DNA from: Chelonoidis abingdonii
Taxonomy: Eukaryota > Chordata > Testudines > Testudinidae
Length of the DNA: 64,000 nucleotides
Assembly: GCF_003597395.2 (NCBI RefSeq)
Contig: NC_133769.1
Coordinates: 45,715,977 to 45,779,976, forward strand
Direction of reading: 5' to 3'
In this document: positions 12,780 through 23,480 of the stretch, one piece after another
Layout of the letters: every line of letters begins with the position of its first letter
Position numbering within the stretch: position 1 is the stretch's first letter
Notes under the pieces: generated by a model
Database searches by the model: none
The model's input: only the letters and a program-made list of their open reading frames with translations
Told to the model about the DNA's origin: nothing
Position numbers and translations under genes: made by a program

Positions 12780-13230
12780 ATCTTCCCAGCTGACCATGCT
12801 GGCTTTCTGCAACAGACGCACTCCCACGTGGAGTACACTGGAGCTGTTGGATCTGCTGGGTCCGTGGAGACAGGTGGTTGTGCAGTCACAGTCGCTCAAG
12901 CTGTAGGAACTTTGATATCCACAGGCAGATTGCTCATGGCATGCAGGAGCAGGAGCACAAAAGAGACTTGCAGCAGTGCTGTGCTAAGATTAAGGAACTG
13001 AGACAGGTGTACCAGAAGGCAAGGGAGGGCAACCATTGCTCTGGTGCAAAGCCGAAAACATGACACTTCTATGAGGAGTTGCACGCCATTCTCAGCGGTG
13101 GCCCCACTGCCACTGCCAGGAGCCCTGTGGATACTTCAGGAGGAACTAGAGGCAACAGCCAGTTGAGTCAACCACGAGGACGAAGTGGTGGATGAGGAGG
13201 AGGATGTGGGACATGTGACAGGGCTGTCCA
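12780..13230 (+). pseudogene. Harbinger Myb/SANT-like protein, N-terminal part, frameshifted
   Basis: Two overlapping frames together cover a trihelix/Myb-SANT-like domain. One reads RRTPTWSTLELLDLLG, the other RDLQQCCAKIKELRQVYQKA followed by FYEELHAILSG and an acidic DEEEDVGH stretch. In PIF/Harbinger elements this second protein binds the terminal repeats and helps bring the nuclease to DNA in the nucleus. A frame change near 12900 and an in-frame stop after KPKT show it is broken. It resembles host MSANTD genes but lies inside a TIR-bounded transposon. Confidence 0.78.
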
Positions 13231-13634
13231 GTGGCGCCTATTTTCGATTCTGGAGGGGTCTAGCTAGTCCCAGCACTCTGGCTGTGATGCTCATGAAGCA
13301 GGACAGGCAAGCTCTGGTAAGCATGCACTTTGCTTTGATACTGCACAGTGAGAGGGATAAGGGATATAAATTACCAACAGTCTATGCAGCTGCGTAATGG
13401 GGGCCCATCAGAAAAGTTTGTTACTGTACACCAGGTTGTCCTGGGAATCCTCCATAGAGAGCTCTAGGAAACTTTTGTGTAGGTACTCTGCAATTCTCTG
13501 CCGAAGGTTCCTTGGTACAGTTGCCTTGCTTCCCCCTCTGTAGGAAACTTTACTGTGCCAGCTGGCAATTATTTCTGTAGGGACCAAAGTGGCACATAGG
13601 CAAGCAGCAATTGGACCCAGTCTGAAGCTGCACA

Positions 13635-13897
13635 TAGGGGCGGGTCCAGGCACCAGCATGCCAAGCGCATGCCTGGGGCGGCAAGCAGCAGGGAGGCGCT
13701 CTGCTGGCCGTCACGAGGGCGGCAGGCAGGTTGCCTTCGGCGGCATGCCTGTGGAGGGTCCGCTGGTCCCACGGCTTCGGCGGACCTCCCACAGGTGTGC
13801 CACTGAATCTGCGGGACTGGGGACCTCCTGCAGGTAAGCCACCGAAGGCAGCCTGCCTGCCGTGCTTGGGATGGCAAAATACCTAGAGCCACCCCTG
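13635..13897. mobile_element. hAT MITE nested in the Harbinger element
   Basis: The ends TAGGGGCGGGTCCAGG and CTAGAGCCACCCCTG are inverted repeats. The flanks are identical 8-mers GCTGCACA (13627-13634 and 13898-13905), the standard hAT duplication. GC-rich, 263 bp, noncoding. Confidence 0.9.
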
Positions 13898-14029
13898 GCT
13901 GCACATATGCAGGAGATACACCCTTGCATCCTGGATTACCCTCAGGAGTGAGATATTGGGTTTAATTACCCCAGTCTGTGGAAAAAGATGCCAATATTCA
14001 GAATACTCTCCCTAGGTGCAGGTAGTCAT

Positions 14030-14408
14030 AGGCGTTGATTCTGTGAGTGCTTTGGGGCTGGAGCACCCACAGAAAAGAAATAGTGGGTGCTTGGCACCCA
14101 CCGGCAGCTCTCGGATCAGCTCCTCCTCCTCTCCCCCGAGCCCTCCTGCCTGTTGGTGGGCCCTGCCAATCAGTTCCTCCCTCCCAGCGCCTCAGGTCTG
14201 TTGCAATCAGCTGTTCAGTGGCATGCAGGAGGTGCTGATGCAGGGATGGGAAGGAGTGGGGGCAGGAAGAGGTGGCAGGCAAGGTTGGGGTGGGCGTGGG
14301 AAGAGGCAGGGTGAGGGTGAGGACTTGGGGGAAGGGGTGGAGTGGTGGCAGGTCCTAGGGCAGAGCAGGGGTCGAGCACTGCCCCAGGAACTGGGGAAGT
14401 CAGCACCT
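14030..14408. mobile_element. GC-rich TIR element nested in the Harbinger element
   Basis: AGGCGTTGATTCTGTGAGTG at the left and AAGTCAGCACCT at the right are imperfect inverted ends, and the adjoining GGTGGGTGC/GCACCCACC blocks are self-complementary. I could not identify a matching TSD, so family and exact ends are uncertain. Confidence 0.55.
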
Positions 14409-14659
14409 CTGTGTGTAGTGACCCTCTTCGCAAATTACCCAGACCCTTTGCTCCTTCTTGCACATTCCCTCTTCCCACCCCACATCCTGCCCAACTCACC
14501 ATATCTGGACTCTCACTAAGCTGTGTGCTAGCAAAGGGACAGTGAGAAAGAGGTGTATGTGACTTTTGTGATTCACTCAATACTGCCTCTATTCAGTGTT
14601 TCTTTGGCTTCTGCAGATGTGCCCTTGAGAACAACCCCTACACACTGGCAGAGTGCCTC

Positions 14660-15090
14660 TGTCAGACAAGGAGGCAAACTAGGAGGAGTAAGGAGGCTAT
14701 GTTTAAAGAAGTGCTGAAGTCAACAGATGTAGCACATGGCCAGACAAGAGCATGGAGGGAGCCAATTAATGAAAAACTCAGGCTGGATAGCCTCAAAAGG
14801 AGACATGGGCAGAAGCAGATGATAGATGGACAGGAGCAGATGATAAAGCTACTGGAGGGACATGCAGAGATGCTCAAGACCCTCATCGCGCTGCAGTCTG
14901 AGGACATGCATGCATGCATGACTCCCCCTGCAGCCAATACAGAACACCATTCCATGCCCTTCCCACATTCCCCCAACAGATTCTTTGCATGTTCCCATTC
15001 CATCGCAACATGCGCCCCTTGCAATCCACCTCTAGAGACTGGTTTCATGATGAAAGCTGGAGTGACACACAGCTGTGAGAGCGTGAACTG
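14660..15090 (+). pseudogene. Harbinger Myb/SANT-like protein, C-terminal helical part
   Basis: The + frame at 14699-15091 reads MFKEVLKSTDVAHGQTRAW, then a charged segment with REPINEKLRLDSLKRRHGQ and QEQMIKLLEGHAEMLKTLI. This is the long helical C-terminal tail usual for the Harbinger accessory protein. It is separated from the N-terminal part by the MITEs and about 0.3 kb of residual element. The nuclease relic faces it from the right on the other strand. Confidence 0.7.
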
Positions 15091-15388
15091 AGAGACTGCT
15101 CCTCATTGCCATGTCTCCTGTTTGAAAAAAAAAAGTGTTTTATCCTTTACAGGCTAGAATTTGAAACAAAATGAGTCTTTATTTGTATCACGCTCATGAT
15201 AGTTGCTGCTAAAATTGAAACATAGCTGTTACAGGCAGAAACATTTGCTCACTACAATTAAAGCTCAAGGAGCAAGTATTACAGGGGTCATTTGAGGCAA
15301 CAAATAATCATTGCCTGACTGAATGCATCACATAAAGACACATTACCAGTGCTCATTGTCAAAATGCTCCTTCAGATCCTCACTGATT

Positions 15389-16300
15389 CTAATAGCCCCC
15401 GCTGAGTCCCTCTAATTGCTCTAGTATCTGGCTGCTCACACTCAGCACCCAGAGGATCCACCTCAGCACTGCACCCTGGGAAAACCTTCCCCCTTTCGCT
15501 TCACAAATGTTATACAGAGCTGAGCAGGGTGCTATGACCATCATAATATTTTCCTCATTGAGGTCTAGCCTGCTAAAAAGGCAGCATGAACGACCTTTTA
15601 AAATCCAACAATCATTCAGCATCTGCTGAGCCTGTTGTTGAAGGGCTCCTCGATGCTGTCTAGGTTCCCGGTGAAAGGCTTCATGAGCCATGGGAGCAAG
15701 TGGTAGGCGGGATCTCCCAGGATCACTATAGGCATTTGCACATCACTCATTGGAATCTTCTGGTCTGGGAAGGAAGTCCCAGTGTGCAGCTTTCTATATA
15801 GTCCCGTGTTCCTAAAGATGTGTGCATCATGAACTTTCCCTGACCAGTCCGCATTTATGTCAGTGAAACAGCCCCAGTGAGCCACCAGCACCTCCAAGAC
15901 TTTGGAGAATTAGCCCTTTCAGTTGATGTACTCTGTTGCTAGATGGTCTGGGACCAAAATTGGGATATGAGTGTCATCTATCACCCCACTGAAGTTAGGG
16001 AATCCCACTGCCGCAAAGCCATCAATTATTTCCTGCTCATTACCCAGAGTCACAGTCCTTCATAGCAGGAGGCACTTAATGGCCTTGCACACTTGCCTCA
16101 CCGCAACCCTCAGCGTGGACTTTCCAACTCCAAACTGACTCTTGACTTACCGGTAGTAGACTGGATTTGCCAGCTTCCATACAGTGATTGCTTTTCCATA
16201 CTTGCTTCTCCACTGCATGGGCAGCTCTCATTCTGGTGTCCTTATGCTGCAGGGCAGGGGTGAGCTCCAAACACAGTCCCAGGAAAGTGGCTTTGAACAT
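15389..16300 (-). pseudogene. Harbinger HARBI1-like nuclease, decayed
   Basis: The minus-strand frame at 15897-15616 holds AHWGCFTDINADWSGKVHDA, then HIFRNTGLYRKL, VILGDPAYHLLPWLMKPF and FNNRLSRC. These are the central and C-terminal blocks of the DDE nuclease, including the Asp of GDxAY and the VHDA block. The region at 16000-16060 carries the ID.THIP block around the first Asp. Frame changes and stops break the gene (for example after FNNRLSRC). It would have cut at the TIRs of this family. Confidence 0.88.
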
Positions 16301-17020
16301 CCAAAAATTTGGCAGCCACTACTCGTCATTCCATGTGTGCATCATGATGTGATCGCACTACTCAGTGCTTGTTTCCTGAGCCCAGTATCGATGGTCCACT
16401 GTATGCAGCCGCTCTGTGAATACCAGAAGCAAGCTTGAATTGTTTCTTTCCATTGCACACCACAGATTCATTTTCGGTTTCCCAGCTCATAAAATATTCC
16501 AGGACCAGCCACATTGGTTCATAATGTTCCTCGTCAGATGTTCAGGATCCATGCCTTCCTATGAGCTCCTCCTGTCAACAGGGGCTGTTAAAAAATAGCA
16601 CAAAACAAAATCAGAAGCCCTTGGAATGTTGGGACGGAAAGAACTGCATCATGGGATGGTGAGCACACCCCCATGATGTACTGCGATCCGTTCCCAGATC
16701 TCTTGCTGCCAGAGAATGGCGAGTTGCACAGTGGGATAGCTACCCATGATGCAATGCTCTCTCTGTTGATGCAAGAGCATCGACAGTGAACACACTCTGC
16801 TGACACAAGGAGCATTGTTGGATGTGCACAACTAATGTAATTAAAGAAGCTTATGGTAATCGATGTAACTTAAGATGACTTAATTGTAATGTAGACAAGT
16901 CCTAAGACTGCCTTTGTGCACTTTAGCATAATACACTTCCAGAGTGTAGGAATAGCTAGTGAGCACTATCTATTCTGCTCTAGCTACTCTGGGCTTTTTT
17001 CCTGTGTAGACAAGCCTTTA

Positions 17021-17463
17021 GTGTTAATATGCTTATGCTAATTTCTTTTGCTTTTTGTCTTGTATACTTTGCCTTGGCATCAAATGATTTCAAACCAGGA
17101 CAGACTGTCAGGTTCAGAGGTCAAAAAACCATAGTGTCAAGGTTCCATAAATACTCAGTGGCATAGACAAAGTCCAAATGTGTGACAAAGAGCCAAAAAT
17201 GAAGGATGTGAACATTTATTCATGCAGAAACTCAGAGATTGTGGGAGATTCATTCCTTTCGGGTGAATCTTTCTCTAACTTTTGTCTGATGAGTTTTTAT
17301 TTCTGATGTAAAGAATTTTCAACAATAAAACCGAGGGGACACCAAATGTGTGTGGAACAGAGGTAACTTTGGGACTAACTTGATTGCTAACCTTTTGAAA
17401 TGTAGGCAATTTGAGAGGTATGTTCACATGACATGTCATAACAGCTCTGTTGACAGGAGGAGC
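17021..17463. other. Intergenic spacer
   Basis: No gene or repeat recognised. Confidence 0.35.
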
Positions 17464-17935
17464 TCATAGACTCATAGACTTTAAGGTCAGAAGGGACCAT
17501 TATGATCATCTAGTCTGACCTTCTGCACAATGCAGGCCACAGAATCTCACCCATCCACTTCTATAACAAACCCCTAACCTATGTTTGAGTTATTGAAGTC
17601 CTCAAATTGTGGTTTGAAGACCTCAAGCAGCAGAGAATCCTCCAGCAAGTGACTCATGCCCCATGCTGCAGAGGAAGGTGAAAAACCTACAGGGCCTCTG
17701 CCAATCTGACCTGGAGGAAAATTCCTTCCCAACCCCAAATATGGCAATCAATTAAACCCTGAGCATGTGGGCAAGACTCACCAGCCAGCACCTACAAAAG
17801 AATTTTCTATAGTGACTCAGTTCCCAACCCATCTAACATCCCATCACAAACCACTGGGCATACTTACCTGCTGATAATCAAAGATGAATTGCTAAATTAA
17901 TTGCCAAAATTAGGCTATCCCATCATACCATCCCC
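17464..17935 (-). mobile_element. CR1 LINE 3' region, minus strand
   Basis: The CATAGACTTTAAGGTCAGAA and AGGGACCATTATGATCATCT words, followed by the noncoding CR1 3' region in reverse, identify a second CR1 subfamily. It is 5'-truncated near 17935. Confidence 0.85.
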
Positions 17936-18584
17936 TTACTGAAGGGTAAGGAGGAACATATTTTATAAAAAATAATGCATAATCCATTATACCACTATTG
18001 TAGCTTAGTACTACACAGAATACACAGACTTATGAACACTAGTTACTGTGAAGGCATAACCAAAAGCTGGTTTTCTAAGATTAATGATACGTGTGGCTTA
18101 ACTTTTATATTGAATAAAAAAGCCAGAGCTAAATTACATAGTGTATTAGCCTTATGTATAGGGGAAATCTGGATTCAAATGAGATTAGCTCACACATGAA
18201 AAATGATTTGATTGTCACAGCCTAATTCCTAAGGGAAGTTTGTCTACAAAATACATCCCATTCAATTCAGCACCATTGGTAATCCTTGGGCAGAACTGCC
18301 TGGGTGGTGTGTAGGCTAGGGCTGAGCTGATTTGGCAGAGCATCTGTCAGTGGTGATGCCAGGCTCCAGTCAGTGTTCTAAGTCCCTTGAGTGGGTGTAA
18401 AAAGCATCAAGTTAAGAGGGGATTGGGAGGAAGCTATAGTGCTCCGAGTTTCCTTGGTCTAGGTGAGAAATAGGGAAATGTTCTCAACTCTTCTGTCTTT
18501 TTCTCTGGTAAAAGCATGACTGGAGGTTCCTACTGCTGAGTGCTGGTGAAAATGGAAGTTTTTCTCTTGGTGGGCAGTTTTGTG
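17936..18584. other. Intergenic spacer
   Basis: No gene recognised. Confidence 0.35.
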
Positions 18585-18670
18585 CATATAGCACTGGACT
18601 AAGCCTCAGAAGATGAGTTCAATTTCTGGTTCTCCTATAAATTTCCTCTGTGACCTTGGGCATGTCATAT
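18585..18670 (+). repeat. MIR-type SINE fragment
   Basis: The words GCACTGGACTAAGCCTCAG, TTCAATTTCTGGTTCT and TGTGACCTTGGGCATGTCA follow the order of a MIR. Confidence 0.7.
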
Positions 18671-19310
18671 GGGGCAAAACTTTAAAAAAGTGATCAGCCC
18701 CCAGCCACTCACAATCCTCCCTACTTTCAGAGGGACCTTCTGAATACTGGGCAAGGTCTAATTAAGAGTTGAGCTCTTCTGAAAATCTGGCTATTTACCT
18801 GGAGGAGGAGAAGTGAGCTGCCTGCCAGTGAGACACTTTGAGTCCTTGCCTGGCAGAACAGATAGCCAGGAGTCTTTTAAGAAGCTTCTCTGCCATTTCA
18901 TCTTCCCCGCCGCTTGCTGAGGAGAGGTCTTACACACAGCATTGGGCCTCAAAGTAAAGGCCAAAAGAGTAAAGGTGCCAGATTGACTCTCCTCTGGCAG
19001 GAGCAGACTGCTCTTCACTGTTAGCCAGGCCACAAACTAAGAGAAGTTATGTTTAGAAAGGTTACTTGAAGCAAAAAAGATTGTTTTGCTCAGTTCAGAA
19101 GCAAGTGCTTAACTATTTCCAGGCAGGAGGCCAGGTGAACCAGGAACATCATTACAGGGCACAAAGATCAGTTCCGTTTTCAGTTTTAGATGGTTACCAA
19201 TCTCTCCTGAGTGCAAACAGCACCTATCACTGAAGACTTATAGACACACACTTGTCAGAACAACATCACAACATTAATAAACCTATTGCTCTGTTAAGCA
19301 ATAGTTTCCT
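18671..19310. other. Intergenic spacer
   Basis: No gene recognised. Confidence 0.35.
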
Positions 19311-19313
19311 TTA

Positions 19314-19449
19314 GATATGTCTATACTTTTGGCTGAAATGTATAATTTCCAGCTCAAGGAACCATACCTGTGCTAGCTCAGTTGAACTAGCATAGGTACG
19401 TCTCTTTGAACTGGAAATTACACCTCCAGTTTGAATTACAGACACACCC
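19314..19449. mobile_element. Short Harbinger-type MITE with TTA duplication
   Basis: Flanked by TTA at 19311-19313 and 19450-19452. The ends GATATGTCTATAC and GTAATTC-type GGGTGTGTCTG (reverse) are imperfect inverted repeats. The interior contains a further inverted pair around the GTGCTAGCTCAGTTGAACTA block. 136 bp. Confidence 0.68.
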
Positions 19450-19636
19450 TTAGTCCCTAATTAAGAAAATGAGAATGCATGCATGCATGCACGTGAACTT
19501 GTGCAGCCACATTATGGACTGAAGGAATTACATTTACAGCATTTTAGAAAACACGTCTTTCTCCCAGATAAATTTTGAGATGTTTGTTCCCTTTAATTTG
19601 GAAATGTGGAATTATCTGCATGTCTTGCTTCATCTC

Positions 19637-19883
19637 CAGGGCCGTCTCCAGGCACGAGCTCAGCAAGCAGGTACTTGGGGCAGCCAAGGGGAAGGGGCGT
19701 CACGTCAGGCTCTTTGGCGGCAATTCGGTGGCGGGTCCCTCGGTCGCTCTTGAAGGGAAGGACCTGCCACCAAATTGCCACTGAAGAAGAAAGCGGCTCG
19801 GTGGAGCTGCTGCCGATCATGATAGCGGCTTCTTTTTTTTTTTTTCTGCCGCTTGGAGCGGCAAAACCCTGAAGCTGGCCCTG
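19637..19883. mobile_element. hAT MITE with perfect 8-bp TSD
   Basis: Starts CAGGGCCGTCTCCAGG and ends GAAGCTGGCCCTG, flanked by identical TTCATCTC (19629-19636 and 19884-19891). It carries GGCAATTCGGTGGCGGG-type words shared with 20355-20862. 247 bp, noncoding. Confidence 0.92.
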
Positions 19884-20354
19884 TTCATCTCAGAGTGAAA
19901 TTTAAAGTACAGAGCTAAGCCTCTAAATATGAGATTTAGAATGGAAATATTATTAGGTGCTGCTGTTGAGACTGTGCTTGGCAGATGAGAAGTGTCAAGT
20001 CTGAGACAAACACATCTCCTAAATTGCATGACTACCACCAAAAAAATGTGTGGTCATAAGAGCAGAAAATAAAGGTTTGGAAAGGCATTTGGTAAATAAA
20101 GACTCATGCAAAGAAACTGGGAATTATGGCAGACATCATATACACTTTTCTAAGCTTCACAGAAAGGTATGTAATAAGGAATATAGAGAGAAGAGAGTCA
20201 CAGTTGGCCAGATACAAAAATTATGTCAGAATATGATTGACTGTAGCAACTTGTATGGAACTTGGAGGGAGGAGCACAGGTTGCAGGAGGGAAAGAGTTT
20301 GGAGGCACCAGGAACTCTCAACTGTTTGGACCTGGTTAGAATGCTAGCTACAGA

Positions 20355-20862
20355 CAGGGCCGCCTAGAGGGGGTGGCAAGAGGGGCAATTTGCCCCAGGT
20401 CCTGGGCCCCGCAGGTGCCCCCATTTTTGGGGGCCCTGGGGTGGGGTCCTTCACTTGCTCCAGGGGCCCCGGAAAACTCTCGTGGGTCCCGGGCCCCTGG
20501 AGCTTCTTCTGCTCCTGGTCTTTGCCGGCGGGGGTCCTTCCACTCTGGTGTGGAAGGGGCCCCCGTGGCTGAATTACCACTGAAGTGGGACTCGTGGCTG
20601 AAGCGCAGCCCGGTCTTTGATGGTAATTCGGTGGTGCTGGGGTCCTTCCATTCTGGGACCCACCAGTGAAGTGCCCTGAAGACCTGCGGCGGTGGCCCCC
20701 CGCTGCCGAAGACCCGGCTGCACTTCGGCGGGAGGTCCTGCTTCGGCAGTAATTCGGTGGCGGGTCCCAGAACGTAAGGACCCCCTGCTGCCCAATTACC
20801 ACCGAAGCGGCGTCCCCCACCACCGAAGACCCCAGGCCCCCGGAATCCTCTGGGCGGCCCCG
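20355..20862. mobile_element. GC-rich hAT MITE with 8-bp TSD
   Basis: Starts CAGGGCCGCCTAGAGGG and ends CTCTGGGCGGCCCCG. The flanks are GCTACAGA (20347-20354) and GCTACAGT (20863-20870). The interior repeats the AATTCGGTGG and CACCGAAG words. The long open frames on both strands (for example 20344-20823) are products of the GC-rich composition and lie inside the element. Confidence 0.9.
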
Positions 20863-20870
20863 GCTACAGT

Positions 20871-22892
20871 TGCAGTATCTCTGTAGATAATTCTCTTAAC
20901 AAAGAGCCAATTACATTTTACAAGTTTAGAATCCTCTCATGTTATTACCCAGCACAAAGTACTTGAAACATTTTCCAAAAAGTGATTCAGCTTTCTGAAG
21001 ATTGAGAAATCTCCAAGAACTATGTTAACCGGCCTTGTGCAATGTAGAAGTCATATTGATTTTCATTTAGTCAGACCATCAGTGCTTAGGACATCTTGAA
21101 TAGAATTAATACTGAAACATCCCAGGAAATAAAGATTTCTAATAAATAATATGTTTACACTGAGTTTAATGGAATTGGATCAGAAACAGATGAGGCTACT
21201 GAAAGGAGAGGATGATATACCATTGAATAGTAGTTTAAATACTGAACAGAAAATTCAAAGATCAGGAGAAAACCTGGGGCTGATATTCAACTCTTAAGAT
21301 ATTGCCCACTATTTTGTCCACATTTACATGGACATAGTTTATTCTAAAGTCAGTGAGCGTTTCAGCCATGTGACTGGGGGTTCAATTTATCCCAAAATGC
21401 TGAATTTCAGAACAGAGTAATAATACAAGATTAATTTTTTGTTGAATTGGGACATAGTTCAACCAATGCAAAAAAAAAAGTGTGTGTCATGGCCAAACAG
21501 GATAGTGCAAAGTGCTGTAATGGATTAAATTTAATCCTTATAATGACCTCCAGACACTTAAATATAGTATTTATTTATTCAGTAATTTGTAATTGCTCAG
21601 CAGGTGTCACTGATCTTGATTAACTTTTCCTGACCAGTTCCTCCAAATTGTGCTGCTACTCAGCCATTGTTTCGAGTTGAGGTTTAAAAAACAAAATTTG
21701 GTGCCATCAAGTGGAAATATTCTGTACTGCTGAACAGAAGTGTCAAAGTGGCAGGACACAGTCTTGAGCAAACATATGGGCACTTAAGAATGTTGTGCTG
21801 TGAACATTTTCTTCTCTCTATGCACGCCTCCCAACCCCTTCCGAAAGATACAGAAATATTCCCAACTGTTCACAGGTTTTAGGTGCTAAAATGCCTCTTT
21901 TGCATAAGGCAAAATGTATGTAATCTTTTTCCATCTCTTCTTTATTGGACAATCACATTTTTTGTGGTCATTGTAAGGAGAAAATCCCTTTTCATTGTTT
22001 TGTGATTTCCATTATGTAACCCTGACAGTATTTTCCCTAAACACAAATCCATTGCTAGATTATACTCCATTGGAGAATGTTGGGGGTTTTTGTTTTAGAG
22101 ATTTCTCCAAATTTTCAGACAGTTCGCAATTACTAGTGTTTGATGATCTAGTTCTAGTTTGGGACTATTGAAAGTGATTTTCTTTGGCTTGCCATGTGAA
22201 ATGCTTTATCAGGCAGAAATGCTGTGATATCAGTAGGATGAACCATGAGGGTATGTATTATTTTCATAAACTGCTGACGTGTACTCTCCAGCTTAACTCT
22301 ATTTTAACCTAGTTTTTGTCTGCAAACTGAGTCACAGATAGGGACTGAAAAGCCCTATTAGATCACTCAGCCTATGTCCCTTCCAGTGCAGATTTGTTCC
22401 CTACAGTACATTGTCTCATTTGTTGGCCAATCCAGTTTTAAATATCCCAAAAGATGGCATTTTCACCATTTCCCTTGAGAGACAATTTGATATTCTCATT
22501 TATTTCACTGTCAGGAAGCTTTCAGACTAAATTTTACCATTCTTAATTCTATCCCATCACTTACAGTAAACATCCCAAAATGTTATATTAAATTATAATT
22601 AAGGTTACACAAGTGTATTTCCTAACAACACAATCACTATGGACATGAAGGAAATCAACAGTGAAGACAACATTAACATTCACTCCAACCTTAATTCATA
22701 CGCCTTCCTACACAAACATCATAATACCTAAGTGCACTGTCAGAGTCTTGACCTCTATAAACTCTTTTTCACTTCCTAGATACAGTCATGGGAATATGCA
22801 TGTCTAGTTCCTTAAAAATTTCCTTTGTTGTTGATAAGCATTAGCACATGTTGGGAGGGGCAGGGCAAAGATATCTTCAAGCCACTATTTTA
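20871..22892. other. Intergenic, apparently single-copy DNA
   Basis: About 2 kb, AT-rich, with no gene recognised. Confidence 0.4.
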
Positions 22893-23480
22893 CTGTTATG
22901 TCCTGGACTTGGGCGGTTAGGCCTAATGTCAAAGTCCAGGGGCCTAGGATGGAGGTCAGAACCTGGGACAGTGTCTAAGAGCAGTAGGCTGAGTTTGGGA
23001 CTGGGATCAGGGTCCTAGTACTGATGCTAGAGAACAGGAACCGAGCCAGGTGCAAAACTAGGGTCCATATCCAAAGTTTGAGTTCAAATGCTGAAGCCTG
23101 GGGTCAAAGATGTAGTCAGAGTTCAAGCACCAAAGCCTAAGGTCAAATCCAGAGTCAGAATCCAAGTACCAAAGCCAGGGGTCAGGACTGGAGTCCGAGT
23201 TCAAGGGTAGAAAATGAGGGTCTGATTTGGGGTTGAAGCATGGGAGTGAGCCGACAGGCAGGTCCATCACTACAGCTAGCAGGCATGTCCACCTCACTGC
23301 ACAAACAGTTCTTGGAACTCCTCTTGGCTTAAATAGAATACCTGGACCAATCAGGGGCCACAAGGGAAGCTATCAGCCCAGCCTTCCCAGGTGATACTTC
23401 CAGTGGCATTTCTCTGTGTGGCAGTACATGTGACCCTACCATGGTTCCTAGGTAAAGGTTTTGGCCATTTGGCAGACCAG
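22893..23480. repeat. LTR-like repeat carrying a 39-bp minisatellite
   Basis: A repeat unit whose middle (about 23068-23215) contains about three and a half copies of a 39-bp word of the form GTCAGAGTTCAAGCACCAAA. Because 39 is divisible by 3, the minus strand stays open over it (23058-23363) and encodes three 13-residue units starting DPWLWYL, DLRLWCL and DPRLQHL. The GGACCAATCAGGGGCCAC context and the style of the CCAAAGCC words resemble the gypsy LTR at 32.4-33.4 kb. I read it as a retroelement LTR, not a protein gene. Confidence 0.5.

Larger units (their letters stand above)
12419..16902. mobile_element. PIF/Harbinger DNA transposon, near full length, decayed
   Basis: The left end GGCCTTGTCAACACTAC and right end GTAGACAAGTCC form the TIRs, flanked by TAA on both sides (12416-12418; 16903-16905). 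It carries relics of both family proteins: a Myb/SANT-like DNA-binding protein on the + strand and a HARBI1-like nuclease on the - strand, convergent. Length is 4484 bp, enlarged by two later insertions (13635-13897 and about 14030-14408). Both genes are broken, so the copy is dead. Confidence 0.92.
12311..17017. mobile_element. Outer MITE, split by a Harbinger element
   Basis: The inverted ends AGGCTTGTCTGCACAG (left) and CTGTGTAGACAAGCCT (right) are near-perfect complements, and both are flanked by the triplet TTA (12308-12310; 17018-17020). Its own sequence is only 12311-12415 plus 16903-17017, so it was a MITE of about 220 bp before the inner element inserted. PIF/Harbinger type by TIR and TSD. 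Confidence 0.9.

Noticed and set aside
14699..15091. Possible host MSANTD-type gene
   Set aside because: It is inside a Harbinger element with clear TIRs and TAA duplications, and the frame is broken.
20344..20823. 159-codon minus-strand ORF
   Set aside because: It lies almost wholly inside a TIR- and TSD-bounded hAT MITE of high GC content.
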